64,000 bases of DNA. Source: Ideonella sp. Lineage in GTDB: Bacteria > Pseudomonadota > Gammaproteobacteria > Burkholderiales > Burkholderiaceae_C. The position numbers and the translations under genes were made by a program. The stretch lies in NCBI GenBank assembly GCA_015075545.1, contig JABTUC010000003.1, forward strand, positions 372,001-436,000, given 5' to 3'. Below are positions 1 to 10,732 of this stretch, one piece after another (position 1 is the stretch's first letter; every line of letters starts with the position of its first letter). Below the pieces are notes generated by a model. The model made no database searches, was not told where the DNA came from, and saw only the letters and a list, made by a program, of their open reading frames with translations.

Positions 1-1
1 C

Positions 2-1068
<1,067 letters not shown>

Positions 1069-1072
<4 letters not shown>

Positions 1073-3024
1073 GCTTCGGCGCGCTGTCGATCCGCCACAA
1101 GCTGCTGGCGCTCGGGTTGCTGCCGTTGCTGCTGGCGCTGCCCGCGCTGGCGGTGATCCTGATCGTCTGGGGCGACTCGGCGCTCGATGCGCTGCTGATC
1201 ACCAAGGTGCGCAGCGACCTCGCCGTCGCGCACGGCTACTTCGATCGTGTGCAGGCCGAGGTCGGCGCCAGCACGCTGGCGGTGGCGCAATCGGCCGGGC
1301 TGGTCGACGCGGTGCAGCGCGACGACGCCGCCGCGCTGGCGCGTCTGATGACGCTGGCCAAGGAGCACCACGCGCTCGAGTTTCTCGAGCTGCTGCCGGC
1401 GAGCGCGCTGGCAGCCCATGCCAGCGAACACGGGGCCGGCGAGGGTCTGGCGCAGGTGGCGCTGCTGGAGAACGCGCAGTTCGAGCGCATCGCACCGAGC
1501 CTGATGGGACGGGTGACGGTGCCGCTGCTGCCCACGCGCAATGCGGCGCCGAGCGAGCGCGCCGTCGAGGACCGCGCGCTGGTGATGGTGGCGCAGGCGC
1601 CGGTGCGCGCGCTCGACGGCCGCGTCATCGGCTTGCTGCGCGGCGGCGTGCTGCTGAACCGCAACCTGGCGTTCATCGACCACATCAACGAGATCGTCTA
1701 CCCGCGCGGCGCACTGCCGTTCGGCAGCGAGGGCACCGCGACGCTGCTGCTCGAAGACGTGCGCATCTCGACCAACGTGCGGCTGTTCGGCACCGGCAGC
1801 CAGCGCGCGATCGGCACCCGCGCGTCGCAGGCGGTGCGCGACGCGGTGCTCGGCCGCGGCGACACCTGGCTCGACCGCGCCTTCGTCGTCGACGACTGGT
1901 ACGTGTCGGCCTACGAGCCGCTGACCAGCGCGGCGGGCCGCCGCATCGGCATGCTGTACGTGGGCTTCCTCGAGCGCCCGTTCCAGCAGGTGAAGCTCGG
2001 GGTACTGCTGGGCACCGGTGCCGTGATGCTGGTGCTGATGGCGCTGGCGATGATGCTGGCGCTGGCCTGGGCACGCCGCATCTTCACCCCGCTCGAACGC
2101 ATGACGCAGACGATGCACGCGGTGGAGGCGGGCGACTTCTCGGCCCGCACCGGCGTCGGCGGCGGCGACGAGCTGGGCCGACTGGCCAGCCACCTCGACC
2201 GCCTGCTCGACGCCATCGACGGCAGCACGCAGGCGCTGCGCCGCTCGCACGACGACCTCGACCGCAAGGTGGTCGAGCGCACGCGCGAGTTGCAGTCGGC
2301 GCAGGCGCAGCTCATCAAGAGCGAGAAGCTGGCCGCCATCGGCCAGTTGACGGCGGGCATCGCGCACGAGATCAACAACCCGATTGCGGTGATCCAGGGC
2401 AACCTCGATCTGATGCGCGAGACACTCGGGCGCAAGGCCAGGCCGGTGCAGACCGAACTGCGGCTGATCGACGAGCAGGTCGAGCGCATGCGGCTGATCG
2501 TCACGCGGCTGCTGCAGTACGCGCGGCCCGGCGAGTACGCGGGCTACGTCGAGACGGTCGACACCGCGCAGGCGATCGCCGACAGCCTGGTGCTGGTGCA
2601 GCACCTGCTGGCGCACGCGCGGGTCGAGGTGGTGCGCGACCTGAACGCGACGCGGCCGGCGCTGATCAACCGGCAGGAGCTGCAGCAGGTGCTGATCAAC
2701 GGCCTGATCAACGCCATCCAGGCCATGCCCGAAGGCGGCACGCTCGCCCTCTCCAGCCGCGACCACGGCGACGCCCAGATCGAGATCGGCATCGCCGATA
2801 CCGGGCCAGGTTTCGGCGCGGATGCAGAAAGTGAGTGCTTCCGGCCGTTCATGACCACCAAGAAGGAAGGCACCGGCCTCGGGCTGTGGATCAGCCGCGG
2901 CCTGGTCGAGCGCTACGGCGGCGAACTGCGGGCCACAAACCGCACGGATGGCGCCGGCGGAGCCCTGCTGACGCTGGTGCTGCCGGCCGAAACCCAGGCA
3001 TCCGGGCCGCCGAGCGCCGCGTAG
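1069..3024 (+). CDS. Membrane sensor histidine kinase, partner of the preceding regulator
   Basis: The product is 651 aa from the GTG at 1069, chosen because it overlaps the regulator's TGA (GTGA). A TTG at 1054 is also in frame. Order: transmembrane helix (residues ~12-32), periplasmic sensor of ~260 aa resembling a Cache-type domain, second helix (MLVLMALAMMLALAW), HAMP, HisKA with the phosphorylatable His near residue 433 (GIAHEINNP), and HATPase with DTGPGFG and GTGLGLWIS. It would autophosphorylate and pass phosphate to the sigma-54 activator. The architecture resembles DctB/NtrB-like kinases of small-molecule sensing systems. The ligand is unknown. Confidence 0.92.
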
Positions 3025-3051
3025 GCGGGCTGCCCGGAAACGCCGGCCGGC

Positions 3052-3071
3052 GCGACGGTTTGAACCGTCGC
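3052..3071 (+). other. Hairpin after the two-component operon
   Basis: Nine-base stem GCGACGGTT / AACCGTCGC with a TG loop, 28 bp after the kinase stop. No T-run follows, so it may be an attenuating or mRNA-end structure rather than a full intrinsic terminator. Confidence 0.45.
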
Positions 3072-3126
3072 CGGGCGCGCTGCAACTGAAAGGCCAGAAC
3101 CCGCTGCGACCCCCAAGGAGCCTGCC

Positions 3127-3345
3127 ATGCACAGCCAAGCCGTCCAAGCCCACCGCGCCAGCGGCTACGTGCTGCGCTTCCAGTCGCTGTTCCACGAAGG
3201 CCGTGCGCTGGCCTTCGAGTGCGACGCCGGCGGCCGGGTCGACCTCGACGCGATGAGCGAGCGTGCCAGGCTCAACTACCTGTACGCGCGCACCGTGATC
3301 GGCCGCGACTTCGCAACCCCGTTCATCGAGCGCACGGTTCACTGA
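3127..3345 (+). CDS. Small conserved-looking protein, 72 aa, function unknown
   Basis: ATG at 3127 is preceded by AAGGAG at good spacing, and a strong terminator follows the stop, so this is a plausible real gene. The product is soluble, has no signal peptide or membrane helix, and has a central segment HEGRALAFECDAGGRVDLDA. I do not recognise a named family. A second small protein at 5625-5852 aligns with its central 40 residues without gaps (about 15 identities), suggesting diverged paralogues. Function unknown. Confidence 0.7.
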   Translation: MHSQAVQAHRASGYVLRFQSLFHEGRALAFECDAGGRVDLDAMSERARLNYLYARTVIGRDFATPFIERTVH

Positions 3346-3392
3346 TTTTCCGCTTCTCCCCTGGTCTCCTCCTCCTTCGCATCGCCATGTGC

Positions 3393-3419
3393 AAAGCGGC
3401 GCCTCGGCGCCGCTTTTTC
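3393..3419 (+). terminator. Rho-independent terminator
   Basis: Ten-base stem AAAGCGGCGC / GCGCCGCTTT with loop CTCG, followed by TTTTTCTT. It lies 47 bp after the 72-aa gene and 20 bp before the end of the convergent aldehyde dehydrogenase gene. Confidence 0.88.
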
Positions 3420-3437
3420 TTGGCCTCGGGCCGCAGC

Positions 3438-4910
3438 TCAGGTGTTCAGCACCGCCACCGACTTGGTGTTGAGGTAGGCCTCGAGCGCCTCGGGCCCGCC
3501 CTCGGAGCCGTAGCCCGAATCCTTGATGCCGCCGAACGGCATCTCGGCCCACGGCGCGGCGGCCTGGTTGATCCACAGCATGCCGGCCTGGATGCCCTGG
3601 GTCAGCTCGTGCGCGGTCTTCAGCGAGCTCGTGAAGGCGTAGGCGGCCAGGCCCCACGGCAGCCGGTTGGCCTCGGCGATCGCGTCGTCGAGCTTGTCGA
3701 AGCCGCGCACCGAGGCCATCGGGCCGAACGGCTCCTCGGTCAGCAGCAGGCTGTCGAGCGGCGCGTCGACGACGATCGTCGGCTCGAAGAAGTTGCCGCT
3801 GACGCCCACGCGCTGGCCGCCGGCGGCCAGCTTGGCGCCGCGCGTCAGCGCGTCGTCGGTGATTCTCTGCATCGCGCTCAGCCGCCTGGGGTTGGCCAGC
3901 GGCCCGAGGGTGGTGCCGGCCTCCAGGCCATGGCCGATCCTGGCGCCCTTGGCCACCGCCACGAAGGCGTCGACGAACGCCTGGCGGACATCGTTGTGCA
4001 CCAGGTAACGCGTCGGCGAGATGCAGACCTGGCCGGCGTTGCGCAGCTTGGCGGTGCCGGCGACCTTGGCCGCGCGCGCGATGTCGGCGTCGGCGGCGAC
4101 GATCACCGGCGCGTGGCCGCCGAGCTCCATCGTCACCCGCTTCATGTGCTGGCCGGCCAGCGCCGCCAGCTGCTTGCCCACGACGGTGGAGCCGGTGAAG
4201 GTGATCTTGCGAATCGCCGGGTGCGGGATCAGGTACTGCGAGATCTCGGCCGGGTTGCCGTAGACGAGGTTGACGGTGCCGGCCGGCACGCCCGCGTCGG
4301 CGAAGGCGCGGATCAGCTCGGCGGGCGACGCCGGCGTCTCCTCGGGCGCCTTGACGACGATCGAGCAGCCGGTAGCCAGCGCCGCGCTCAGCTTGCGCAC
4401 CACCTGGTTGATCGGGAAGTTCCACGGCGTGAAGGCCGCCACCGGCCCCACCGGCTCCTTCAGCACCTGCTGCAGCACGCCGCTCTGGCGCGGCGCCAGG
4501 ATGCGGCCTTGCACGCGACGGCCCTCCTCGGCGAACCACTCGATGATGTCGCACGCCATCAGGATCTCGGCCTTCGACTCGGCCACCGGCTTGCCCTGCT
4601 CGAGCGTCATCCAGCGCGCGATGGCGTCGGCGCGCTCCTTCAGCAGGCGGGCGGCCTCGCGCATCGTCTTGGCGCGCTCGAACGCCGGCACCTTGCGCCA
4701 GGCGTCGAAGCCCTGCTGCGCGGCCGCGCAGGCGGCGTCGAGGTCGGCGGCGGTGGCCACGGCGACCGAGCCGATCGCCTTGCCGCTGGCCGGGTCGTGA
4801 ACCACCAGCGACTTGCGCGCGCCGCCGTCGCGCCACTGCCCGCCGATGAACAACTGCACCGCCGGGTAGTCGGTGGCGACGGTGGACTCGGTGCTGACGG
4901 TGCTGGACAT
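3438..4910 (-). CDS. NAD(P)-dependent aldehyde dehydrogenase, succinate-semialdehyde dehydrogenase-like
   Basis: 490 aa, normal for the family. ATG at 4910 begins the conserved N-terminus; the frame stays open upstream but that sequence is not family-like. Catalytic residues are visible: Glu ~262 in MELGGHAP and Cys ~296 in [12 protein letters not shown]. The FTGSTVVGK nucleotide-binding segment, EEPFGP and a C-terminal GIKDSGYG are also present. It oxidises an aldehyde to the acid in the cytosol. GabD-like proteins are the closest match by motif, but substrate cannot be fixed from sequence. It is transcribed alone and convergent with the gene ending at 3345. Confidence 0.93.
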   Translation of the reverse strand: MSSTVSTESTVATDYPAVQLFIGGQWRDGGARKSLVVHDPASGKAIGSVAVATAADLDAACAAAQQGFDAWRKVPAFERAKTMREAARLLKERADAIARWMTLEQGKPVAESKAEILMACDIIEWFAEEGRRVQGRILAPRQSGVLQQVLKEPVGPVAAFTPWNFPINQVVRKLSAALATGCSIVVKAPEETPASPAELIRAFADAGVPAGTVNLVYGNPAEISQYLIPHPAIRKITFTGSTVVGKQLAALAGQHMKRVTMELGGHAPVIVAADADIARAAKVAGTAKLRNAGQVCISPTRYLVHNDVRQAFVDAFVAVAKGARIGHGLEAGTTLGPLANPRRLSAMQRITDDALTRGAKLAAGGQRVGVSGNFFEPTIVVDAPLDSLLLTEEPFGPMASVRGFDKLDDAIAEANRLPWGLAAYAFTSSLKTAHELTQGIQAGMLWINQAAAPWAEMPFGGIKDSGYGSEGGPEALEAYLNTKSVAVLNT

Positions 4911-5172
4911 GCGCGGCCTCGTGGTGTGGTTCGGGGGTTCGGGAGCGCGCGCCCTGGCCGGCCACGCGCACGGAAGAGGTCGGCGATTCTGCGCCATCGC
5001 GGCCCGCGCCGCCGGGCGGCGGCAGCGTCCCCCTGCGGCCGCTGCGGCGAGCGCCTGCGCCCCGAGGCCGCCGCCTCGCGCGCGACGGCAGCGCGGGCCG
5101 GGCGTGGCACACTGATCCGGACACGGCGGCCACCGTGCCCGCCGGCAGCCCCCGCCCCTCGAGGAGACACCC

Positions 5173-5532
5173 ATGCTGACGATGGAGAAGACCGCCGATT
5201 ACGTGAAGCGGTGGGTCGCCGCGTTCGAGTCGAAGGATCTCGACCGCGTGCTGGCCTTCTACACCGACGACGTGATCTTCCACTCGCCGCTCGTCGCGCG
5301 GCTGAGCCACGACCCCGGTGGCACCGTGCGCGGCAAGGCGGCGCTGCGCGCCTACATCAAGCGCGGCTTCGAGGTCTTCGACCACATCCAGTTCACGGTG
5401 CTCGACGTGCTGCGCGGCGTCGACAGCATCGCGATCCATTACAAAGGCATCACCGGCACGCACGTCGTCGAGGTGCTCTTCTTCGACAAGAACGGCATGG
5501 TCGGCGAGTCGTACGTGCACTACGCGTCCTGA
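5173..5532 (+). CDS. NTF2-like / SnoaL-like domain protein
   Basis: 119 aa with RBS GAGGAG just before the ATG. The pattern [21 protein letters not shown] followed by DDVIFHSP is typical of small NTF2-fold (SnoaL-like, nuclear transport factor 2 family) proteins with a cone-shaped ligand pocket. These serve as isomerases, hydrolases or ligand binders, and the substrate here is unknown. It diverges from the aldehyde dehydrogenase gene, whose start is 262 bp away. Confidence 0.85.
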   Translation: MLTMEKTADYVKRWVAAFESKDLDRVLAFYTDDVIFHSPLVARLSHDPGGTVRGKAALRAYIKRGFEVFDHIQFTVLDVLRGVDSIAIHYKGITGTHVVEVLFFDKNGMVGESYVHYAS

Positions 5533-5547
5533 CGGCGCCGTGCAGCG

Positions 5548-5591
5548 GGGTTGCCGGCGGGCTTGAACCGCTGGCCGCGTCGCGGCAACCC
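5548..5591 (+). other. Long-range hairpin in leader of the 75-aa gene
   Basis: Perfect nine-base arms GGGTTGCCG (5548-5556) and CGGCAACCC (5583-5591) lie between the NTF2-like gene and the next small gene. They could form an mRNA stem upstream of the RBS. No known riboswitch is recognised. Confidence 0.35.
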
Positions 5592-5624
5592 AGGGCTGGT
5601 ACGACCCGGCCCCAGGAGACCTCG

Positions 5625-5852
5625 ATGCACGTCGCCACGATCAGCCCGCTGTCCAACCACCACGCCACCGGCCACGCCGCGTTCGTCCACGCCGGCCGCT
5701 GGCTGGCCCTGGACTCCGACCACGCCGGCGTCGTCGACGCCGACTCGCTGGCGCGGCGCGGCGAGTTGCACGAGTTGTTCGAAGGCGCGGTGATCGTCAG
5801 CGAGTGGGACGACGAAGAGCCGAGGTTCGACGACCTCGAGCTCGACGACTGA
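5625..5852 (+). CDS. Small acidic protein, 75 aa, function unknown
   Basis: ATG at 5625 follows CAGGAGACC, a good RBS. The C-terminus is strongly acidic (SEWDDEEPRFDDLELDD). The segment HAGRWLALDSDHAGVVDADS resembles the 72-aa protein at 3127 (H-GR-LA-D-G-VD-D pattern). There is no signal peptide or membrane segment. It is probably cotranscribed with the NTF2-like gene 92 bp upstream. I do not recognise a family with assigned function. Confidence 0.68.
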   Translation: MHVATISPLSNHHATGHAAFVHAGRWLALDSDHAGVVDADSLARRGELHELFEGAVIVSEWDDEEPRFDDLELDD

Positions 5853-5902
5853 TCGATCGTCGCGGCCATCGCGCCGCGACAGCGCCTGGCCCGACAGCGC
5901 CT

Positions 5903-6736
5903 TCAGCGCTCGAACGTCGCCATCGCCTCGCCGAGACGGATTGCCGCGCCAGGGGCCCACGCCGGGTCGAAGCGCAGCTTCGGCAGCGATGGAAACAGCA
6001 GCACCACCGTCGAGCCCAGCAGAAAACGCCCCATCTCGTCGCCGCGCGCGAGGCGCACCTCGCGCTCGTCGTAGCGCCATTCGCGCACCCGGCCCGGCCG
6101 CGGCGGGTTGACCACGCCGTGCCACACGGTGGCCATGCTGCCGACGATGGTGGCGCCCACCAGCACCAGCACGAACGGGCCGAACGCCGCGTCGAAGCAG
6201 CACACCACGCGCTCGTTGCGCGCGAACAGCCCCGGCACCGCGGCCACGCTGGCCGGGTTGACCGAGTAGAGGTCGCCGGGCACGTGGATCATGCGCGTCA
6301 GCCGCGCCGCGCACGGCATGTGGATGCGGTGGTAGTCCTTCGGGCTCAGGTACAGCGTCGCGAAGTGCCCGCCGGCGAACGGCGCGGCCAGCGACGCGTC
6401 GCCGCCGAGCAGCGCGCGGGTCGTGTAGTGGTGGCCCTTGGCCTGGAAGATCTGCTCGCCGTCGATCGCGCCGCACTGGCTGACCGCGCCGTCGACCGGA
6501 CACAGCAGATCGCTCGCCGCCAGCGGCCGCGACCCGTGGCGCAACGCACGCGTGAAGAACTCGTTGAACGTGCCGTAGTGCGCCGCCTCCGGATCGGCGG
6601 CCTCGTTCATGTCGACGCCGTAACGGCGGATGAACCAGCGGATCACCGCGGTGGTGGCGGCACCGCCCTGCGCCGCGGCAGCGCGCCCCACGAGCGCGGT
6701 CAACGCGCGCCTGGGCAGCAAGGTCTGCAGCAACAC
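5903..6736 (-). CDS. psd: Phosphatidylserine decarboxylase (proenzyme)
   Basis: Makes phosphatidylethanolamine by decarboxylating phosphatidylserine at the inner membrane. The self-cleavage motif LGST (GRFLLGSTVVLLFP) near the C-terminus supplies the pyruvoyl Ser. FNEFFTRALR and PVDGAVSQCG are family hallmarks, as is YHRIHMP. I place the start at GTG 6736, giving 277 aa, the usual length. An upstream extension of the frame to 6946 overlaps the apbC gene and reads as low-complexity Arg-rich sequence, so I reject it. The gene follows apbC by 91 bp in the same direction. Confidence 0.93.
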   Translation of the reverse strand: MLLQTLLPRRALTALVGRAAAAQGGAATTAVIRWFIRRYGVDMNEAADPEAAHYGTFNEFFTRALRHGSRPLAASDLLCPVDGAVSQCGAIDGEQIFQAKGHHYTTRALLGGDASLAAPFAGGHFATLYLSPKDYHRIHMPCAARLTRMIHVPGDLYSVNPASVAAVPGLFARNERVVCCFDAAFGPFVLVLVGATIVGSMATVWHGVVNPPRPGRVREWRYDEREVRLARGDEMGRFLLGSTVVLLFPSLPKLRFDPAWAPGAAIRLGEAMATFER

Positions 6737-6827
6737 GGCTCGGACATCGCCTGCGATCGGCGCCGCGCCCGACCCGCGCGCCGCGCCGGTGCGTGCACGA
6801 TCGCGCCCGCGGCGCCGGCGCGCAAGC

Positions 6828-7919
6828 TCACGTGTGCTTGCTGACGGTGATGGTCGGGAACTTGGCGCTGAAGTCGCGCGACTTGCCGGCGATCGACACC
6901 GCGACGCGCCGCGCCACCTGCTTGTAGACGCGCGCGATCTCGCCATCGGGGTCGGCCACCACCGTCGGGTGGCCCGAATCGGCCTGCTCGCGGATCGACA
7001 GGTTCAGTGGCAGCGCGCCGAGGTACTCGACCTTGTACTGCTCGGCCATTCGCTTGCCGCCGTCGGCGCCGAAGATGTGCTCGCTGTGGCCGCAGTTCGG
7101 GCACACGTAGACGCTCATGTTCTCGACGATGCCGAGGATCGGCACGTTGACCTTCTCGAACATCGTCAGGCCCTTCTTGGCGTCGAGCAGCGCGATGTCC
7201 TGCGGCGTGGTGACGATCACGGCGCCGGTCAGCGGCACGCGCTGGCTCAGCGTGAGCGCGATGTCGCCGGTGCCCGGCGGCATGTCGACCATCAGGTAGT
7301 CGAGGTCGCCCCAGTTGGTCTGCCGCAGCAACTGGTCGAGCGCCTGCGTGGCCATGGGGCCGCGCCAGATCATCGCCTGGTCGGCCTCGACCAGGAAGCC
7401 GATCGACATCACGCGCACGCCGTAGTTGACCAGCGGCTCGATGGTCTTGCCGTCGGCGCTCTCGGGGCGGCCCGACAGGCCCATCATCGTCGGCTGGCTC
7501 GGGCCGTAGACGTCGGCATCGAGGATGCCCACCCGCGCGCCCTCGGCGGCCAGCGCCAGCGCCAGGTTGACGGTGGTCGTGCTCTTGCCGACGCCGCCCT
7601 TGCCCGATGCCACCGCGACGATGTTCTTCACGCCGGGCAGCAACTGCACGCCGCGCTGCACCGCGTGCGCCGTCACCTTGCTTTGCAACGCGACGCTGAC
7701 GTTGGATACGCCCGGCACGCGGCGCGCCGCGGCCACCAGGTCGGCACGCAGCGCGGCGATCTGGCTGGCCGCGGGGTAGCCGAGTTCGACTTCGAAGGCG
7801 ATGTCGCCGCCCTCGATGCGCAGGTTCTTCAGTTGCTTGGTCGAGACGAAATCCTTGCCGGTGTTCGGATCGACCACGGTCTTCAGGGCTTCGAGCACGC
7901 CGGATTCGGTGGGGGCCAT
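6828..7919 (-). CDS. apbC: Iron-sulfur cluster carrier ATPase ApbC/Mrp
   Basis: 363 aa. N-terminal MIP18-like (DUF59) region, residues ~1-85, then a P-loop NTPase with the deviant Walker A SGKGGVGKST (~105-114), the DADVYGPSQP segment and VDMPPGTGD. The paired cysteines in CPNC near residue 271 bind the transferred 4Fe-4S cluster at the dimer interface. It delivers Fe-S clusters to apoproteins in the cytosol. Plausible clients in this window include the xanthine dehydrogenase and the indolepyruvate oxidoreductase (inference). Confidence 0.96.
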   Translation of the reverse strand: MAPTESGVLEALKTVVDPNTGKDFVSTKQLKNLRIEGGDIAFEVELGYPAASQIAALRADLVAAARRVPGVSNVSVALQSKVTAHAVQRGVQLLPGVKNIVAVASGKGGVGKSTTTVNLALALAAEGARVGILDADVYGPSQPTMMGLSGRPESADGKTIEPLVNYGVRVMSIGFLVEADQAMIWRGPMATQALDQLLRQTNWGDLDYLMVDMPPGTGDIALTLSQRVPLTGAVIVTTPQDIALLDAKKGLTMFEKVNVPILGIVENMSVYVCPNCGHSEHIFGADGGKRMAEQYKVEYLGALPLNLSIREQADSGHPTVVADPDGEIARVYKQVARRVAVSIAGKSRDFSAKFPTITVSKHT

Positions 7920-8000
7920 GGGTCGCAGTGGTGGAGAAAGTTGCAGGCAGTCTAGCGGACGCCCCGTGCGGCCCCGGCAGCCGCCGCACGCGGCCTGGGG

Positions 8001-9062
8001 TTACTTGCGCAGCACCTCGATGCCGGTGATCGACCCGTGTACCAGCGGCCGCAGCTCGCGCTCCGACAGCCGCGCGTCGGCGTCGGCATCGCCGCGCAGC
8101 TGCGCTTCGAGGAACAGCAGCGTCGCCGCGCGAACGATCGGCTGCACGTCGGCGCGCGCCCGCGACGGCAGGCTGGCGCGCCGCGAGCCGCTGGCGTCGG
8201 AGAAGGCGGCGTGGTCGGCACCGACCAGCCAGACGAACACCTTGCCGCCCGGCGGTTCCAGTTCGAAGAAACGGCGCCGGTTGGCCGGCGTGGCGCCCAG
8301 TTGCTGGTCGCGCGAGCCGGTGATGCCGAGCACCGGGCGGTCGATGGTCGCAAAGCTGGTGTCGAGAAAGAACGGCTCGCCCGGGCCCTGCGGCGACAGC
8401 GCCACGCAGGCCTTGACGCGCGGGTCGCTCAAGTCGGGCCCGAGGCCGGGCGCGACCCGCGGCACCAGCCAGTCGAGCGCGGGCCGCGCACCGCACGTTG
8501 CGAGCACCGTGTAGGCGCCGAACGAGTGGCCGATCGCGGCGACGCGCCCGAGGTCGAGGGCTCCTTTCAAGTCGGGGTGCGACTGGTTCCAGGCCTGCGC
8601 CTGGTCGAGCGCGAACGTGACGTCGCGCGGCCGGCCGAGCACTTCGGCGGCATCGTGCACCATCGCCCGCAGGTTGGCGCCGAAGCGCATGCCGCGGCGC
8701 AGCCGCTCGGTGTTGCTGCCGGGGTGCTCGATCGCCAGCACCGCGTAGCCGTGGCTGGCCAGGTGGTGCGCCAGCGCGTACAGGCCATCCCAGCTGCCGC
8801 CGGCGCCGTGCGACAGCACCACCACCGGGAACGGGCCGCTCCACTGCGGCAGGTGCACCTTGATCGGTACCCGGCGCCCGTCGCGCGCCGCGTCGGCCAG
8901 GTCGGGGAACTCGATCGTGCGCGTGGTCAGCGGCCCGTCGAGTTGCGACTGCGCCAGCGTCGTCGCCAGCGACGCAGGCGCCAGCGCGGCCGCCGTCGCC
9001 AGGGCCAGCCACGCCGCGAAGCGCCACGCCGCGGCAGCGACACGCTGTCGGAGCACCGGCAT
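8001..9062 (-). CDS. Exported alpha/beta hydrolase, PAF-acetylhydrolase-like (dienelactone-hydrolase fold)
   Basis: 353 aa with an N-terminal signal-like stretch (FAAWLALATAAALAPASLA). The nucleophile elbow is GHSFG (AAIGHSFGAYTV). An oxyanion region VVLSHGAGGSW and a late His (VGADHAAF) complete a plausible Ser-Asp-His triad. The 'predicted dienelactone hydrolase / platelet-activating factor acetylhydrolase' family is the best fit, so an ester-cleaving periplasmic enzyme is likely. Its ATG overlaps the upstream gene's TGA by one base (TGATG), implying translational coupling to the ICL/PEP-mutase family gene. Substrate unknown. Confidence 0.85.
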   Translation of the reverse strand: MPVLRQRVAAAAWRFAAWLALATAAALAPASLATTLAQSQLDGPLTTRTIEFPDLADAARDGRRVPIKVHLPQWSGPFPVVVLSHGAGGSWDGLYALAHHLASHGYAVLAIEHPGSNTERLRRGMRFGANLRAMVHDAAEVLGRPRDVTFALDQAQAWNQSHPDLKGALDLGRVAAIGHSFGAYTVLATCGARPALDWLVPRVAPGLGPDLSDPRVKACVALSPQGPGEPFFLDTSFATIDRPVLGITGSRDQQLGATPANRRRFFELEPPGGKVFVWLVGADHAAFSDASGSRRASLPSRARADVQPIVRAATLLFLEAQLRGDADADARLSERELRPLVHGSITGIEVLRK

Positions 9063-9880
9063 CAACCCTGCAGCAGCTTGTAGAAATCCGGCGTCGCCAT
9101 CGTGCGTTCGAGGTAGCCGAAAGTGCCTTGCCCCTGCACCTCGCGCGCGGCGTCGGCCAGCGCCGTCATCGCGCTGCGGTACAGCGAGGTCGCCAGGCTG
9201 ATGCGCCTGACGCCGGCGGCCTGCAACTCGGCCACCGAGAACGACTTGCCGCGGATGCCGGCCATGAAGTTGAACGGCTTGCGCAGCGCCGTGCACACAC
9301 GCTGCACCGACTGCAGATCGGGCAGACCCGGCGCCATCAGCACGTCGGCGCCGGCGCGCTCGAACGCCTGCAGCCGCGCGATGGTGTCGTCGAGGTCGGG
9401 GTTGCCGCGCAGGAAGTTCTCGCAGCGCGCGGTCAGCGCGAACGGCCACTGCAGCGCGCGCGCCGCGCCCACCGCCGCCTCGATGCGCTGCACCGCCTGC
9501 GGCAGCGGGTACAGCGGCTGCGAGGCGTCGCCGCTGAAGTCTTCGATCGAACCGCCCACCAGCCCTGCCTCGGCGGCACGGCGGATCGTCTCGACCACCG
9601 CCTGCGGTTCGTGCCCGTAGCCGTTCTCGAGGTCGCCCGACACCGGCAGGTCGCAGGCGCCGGCGACCGCGCGCGCATTGGCCATCGCCTCGTCGCGCGA
9701 CACCGTGCCGTCGCGGCGGCCGAGCACGCCGGCGGCGGCGCCGCTCGACGTGGCCAGCGCGACGAAGCCGAGGCCGGCCAGCACGCGCGCCGAGCCGGCG
9801 TCCCACGCGTTGCCGATCACGAACGCGCCCTTGGCTTCGTGCAGCGCGCGCAGGCGCGCTGCCTTGTCCGCTTGATTCAT
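9062..9880 (-). CDS. Isocitrate lyase / PEP mutase superfamily protein
   Basis: 272 aa TIM-barrel protein. Visible features are NAWDAGSAR, the SGDLENGYG metal/substrate loop and SIEDFSGD, typical of the oxaloacetate decarboxylase-like / PEP-mutase branch. The isocitrate-lyase active-site KKCGH motif is absent, so true isocitrate lyase activity is unlikely. It probably cleaves or forms a C-C or P-C bond in a 2-oxoacid-type substrate, in the cytosol. It is the first gene of a two-gene unit with the hydrolase downstream (TGATG overlap). Confidence 0.9.
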   Translation of the reverse strand: MNQADKAARLRALHEAKGAFVIGNAWDAGSARVLAGLGFVALATSSGAAAGVLGRRDGTVSRDEAMANARAVAGACDLPVSGDLENGYGHEPQAVVETIRRAAEAGLVGGSIEDFSGDASQPLYPLPQAVQRIEAAVGAARALQWPFALTARCENFLRGNPDLDDTIARLQAFERAGADVLMAPGLPDLQSVQRVCTALRKPFNFMAGIRGKSFSVAELQAAGVRRISLATSLYRSAMTALADAAREVQGQGTFGYLERTMATPDFYKLLQG

Positions 9881-10222
9881 CAGTTTCTCCTTCGTGCCGC
9901 GGCGCCTGAGCCGCCGGTCAACGCATCATCGGATTGCCAAGCATGCACCAGTCGGGCCGGACATCGGCCGCGAAGGGTCGCCCGCCGCGGCAACAGACGG
10001 ATTTCCCCGCGGCTCGCCGCAGCCACGGCGAGCCGATGCCGGCGCGGCCGCCTGCGGCGGTGAATTGCGGGTGGGGCAACCGCCACGGCGGTGCCAAGAA
10101 GTGCGCACCGGCTGCCGCTTCCCCGCGGACATGGGGCTACGCGGTGCGCTGCGGATCACTACGCTGTCGATCGGTCATGGTTTCGGGTTGTCGCGGCGGC
10201 ACCGCTGCGCAGCCGCCCTGTC
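9881..10222. other. Intergenic region, no feature seen
   Basis: About 340 bp between divergent genes. It should carry both promoters, but I find no convincing -35/-10 pair, RNA gene or repeat. The right part may be coding if the next gene starts upstream of 10223. Confidence 0.4.
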
Positions 10223-10690
10223 GTGTCGATTCTCGAGAACGCCGTCTCCCGTCTGCGCCGACTGCTCGGCGGGTGGTCGCGCCGCCTGTGCCGCGGCGCG
10301 CCGGGCGACTGGTCGCAGACGCGCGCACCGCTGGTCGACGAAGACCGCGTGATGCTGAGCCATACGCACGCCTGGCTGCGCGGCATTGCCAACGGCCAGC
10401 ACCCCAAGCAGTTGTGCCGCCACTATCCGCGCATCGCCAACCGCATCGCCACGCGCTGGAGCGACGTGCGGGCGACCGATCGCCTGCTGCTGGACCTGAT
10501 GATCGACCGCCGCGGCAACCGCATGGGTTTCCCGCCACGCATCCGCCAGGAGATCGAGCGCCTGTACGGCCTGCATGCCCGGCGCATGCCGCTGCTGCGC
10601 GGCCACCCGAGCGCGCCGGCGGTGCGGCCGGGGTCGCCGCGCCGGGTGCGCGCGCACTCGCCGGTGGCGGTGTCGTCGATCAAGCGCTGA
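10223..10690 (+). CDS. Hypothetical basic protein, start uncertain
   Basis: The frame is open from 10091 to the TGA at 10690. I favour GTG 10223 (155 aa) because the sequence before it is Arg/Ala-rich filler, whereas ILENAVSRLRRLLGGW onward looks like a protein. ATG 10350 is another option. The core reads LCRHYPRIANRIATRWSD followed by DLMIDRRGNRMGFPP, consistent with a small cytosolic basic protein. I recognise no domain and assign no function. Confidence 0.55.
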   Translation: MSILENAVSRLRRLLGGWSRRLCRGAPGDWSQTRAPLVDEDRVMLSHTHAWLRGIANGQHPKQLCRHYPRIANRIATRWSDVRATDRLLLDLMIDRRGNRMGFPPRIRQEIERLYGLHARRMPLLRGHPSAPAVRPGSPRRVRAHSPVAVSSIKR

Positions 10691-10732
10691 ACCGTCGGGC
10701 CGACGCGCTCGCGACCCGAAAGTCAACAGACC

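Noticed and set aside
6737-6946. N-terminal extension of psd
   Set aside because: It overlaps apbC and reads as low-complexity Arg/Ser/Ala sequence; psd has its normal length from GTG 6736.
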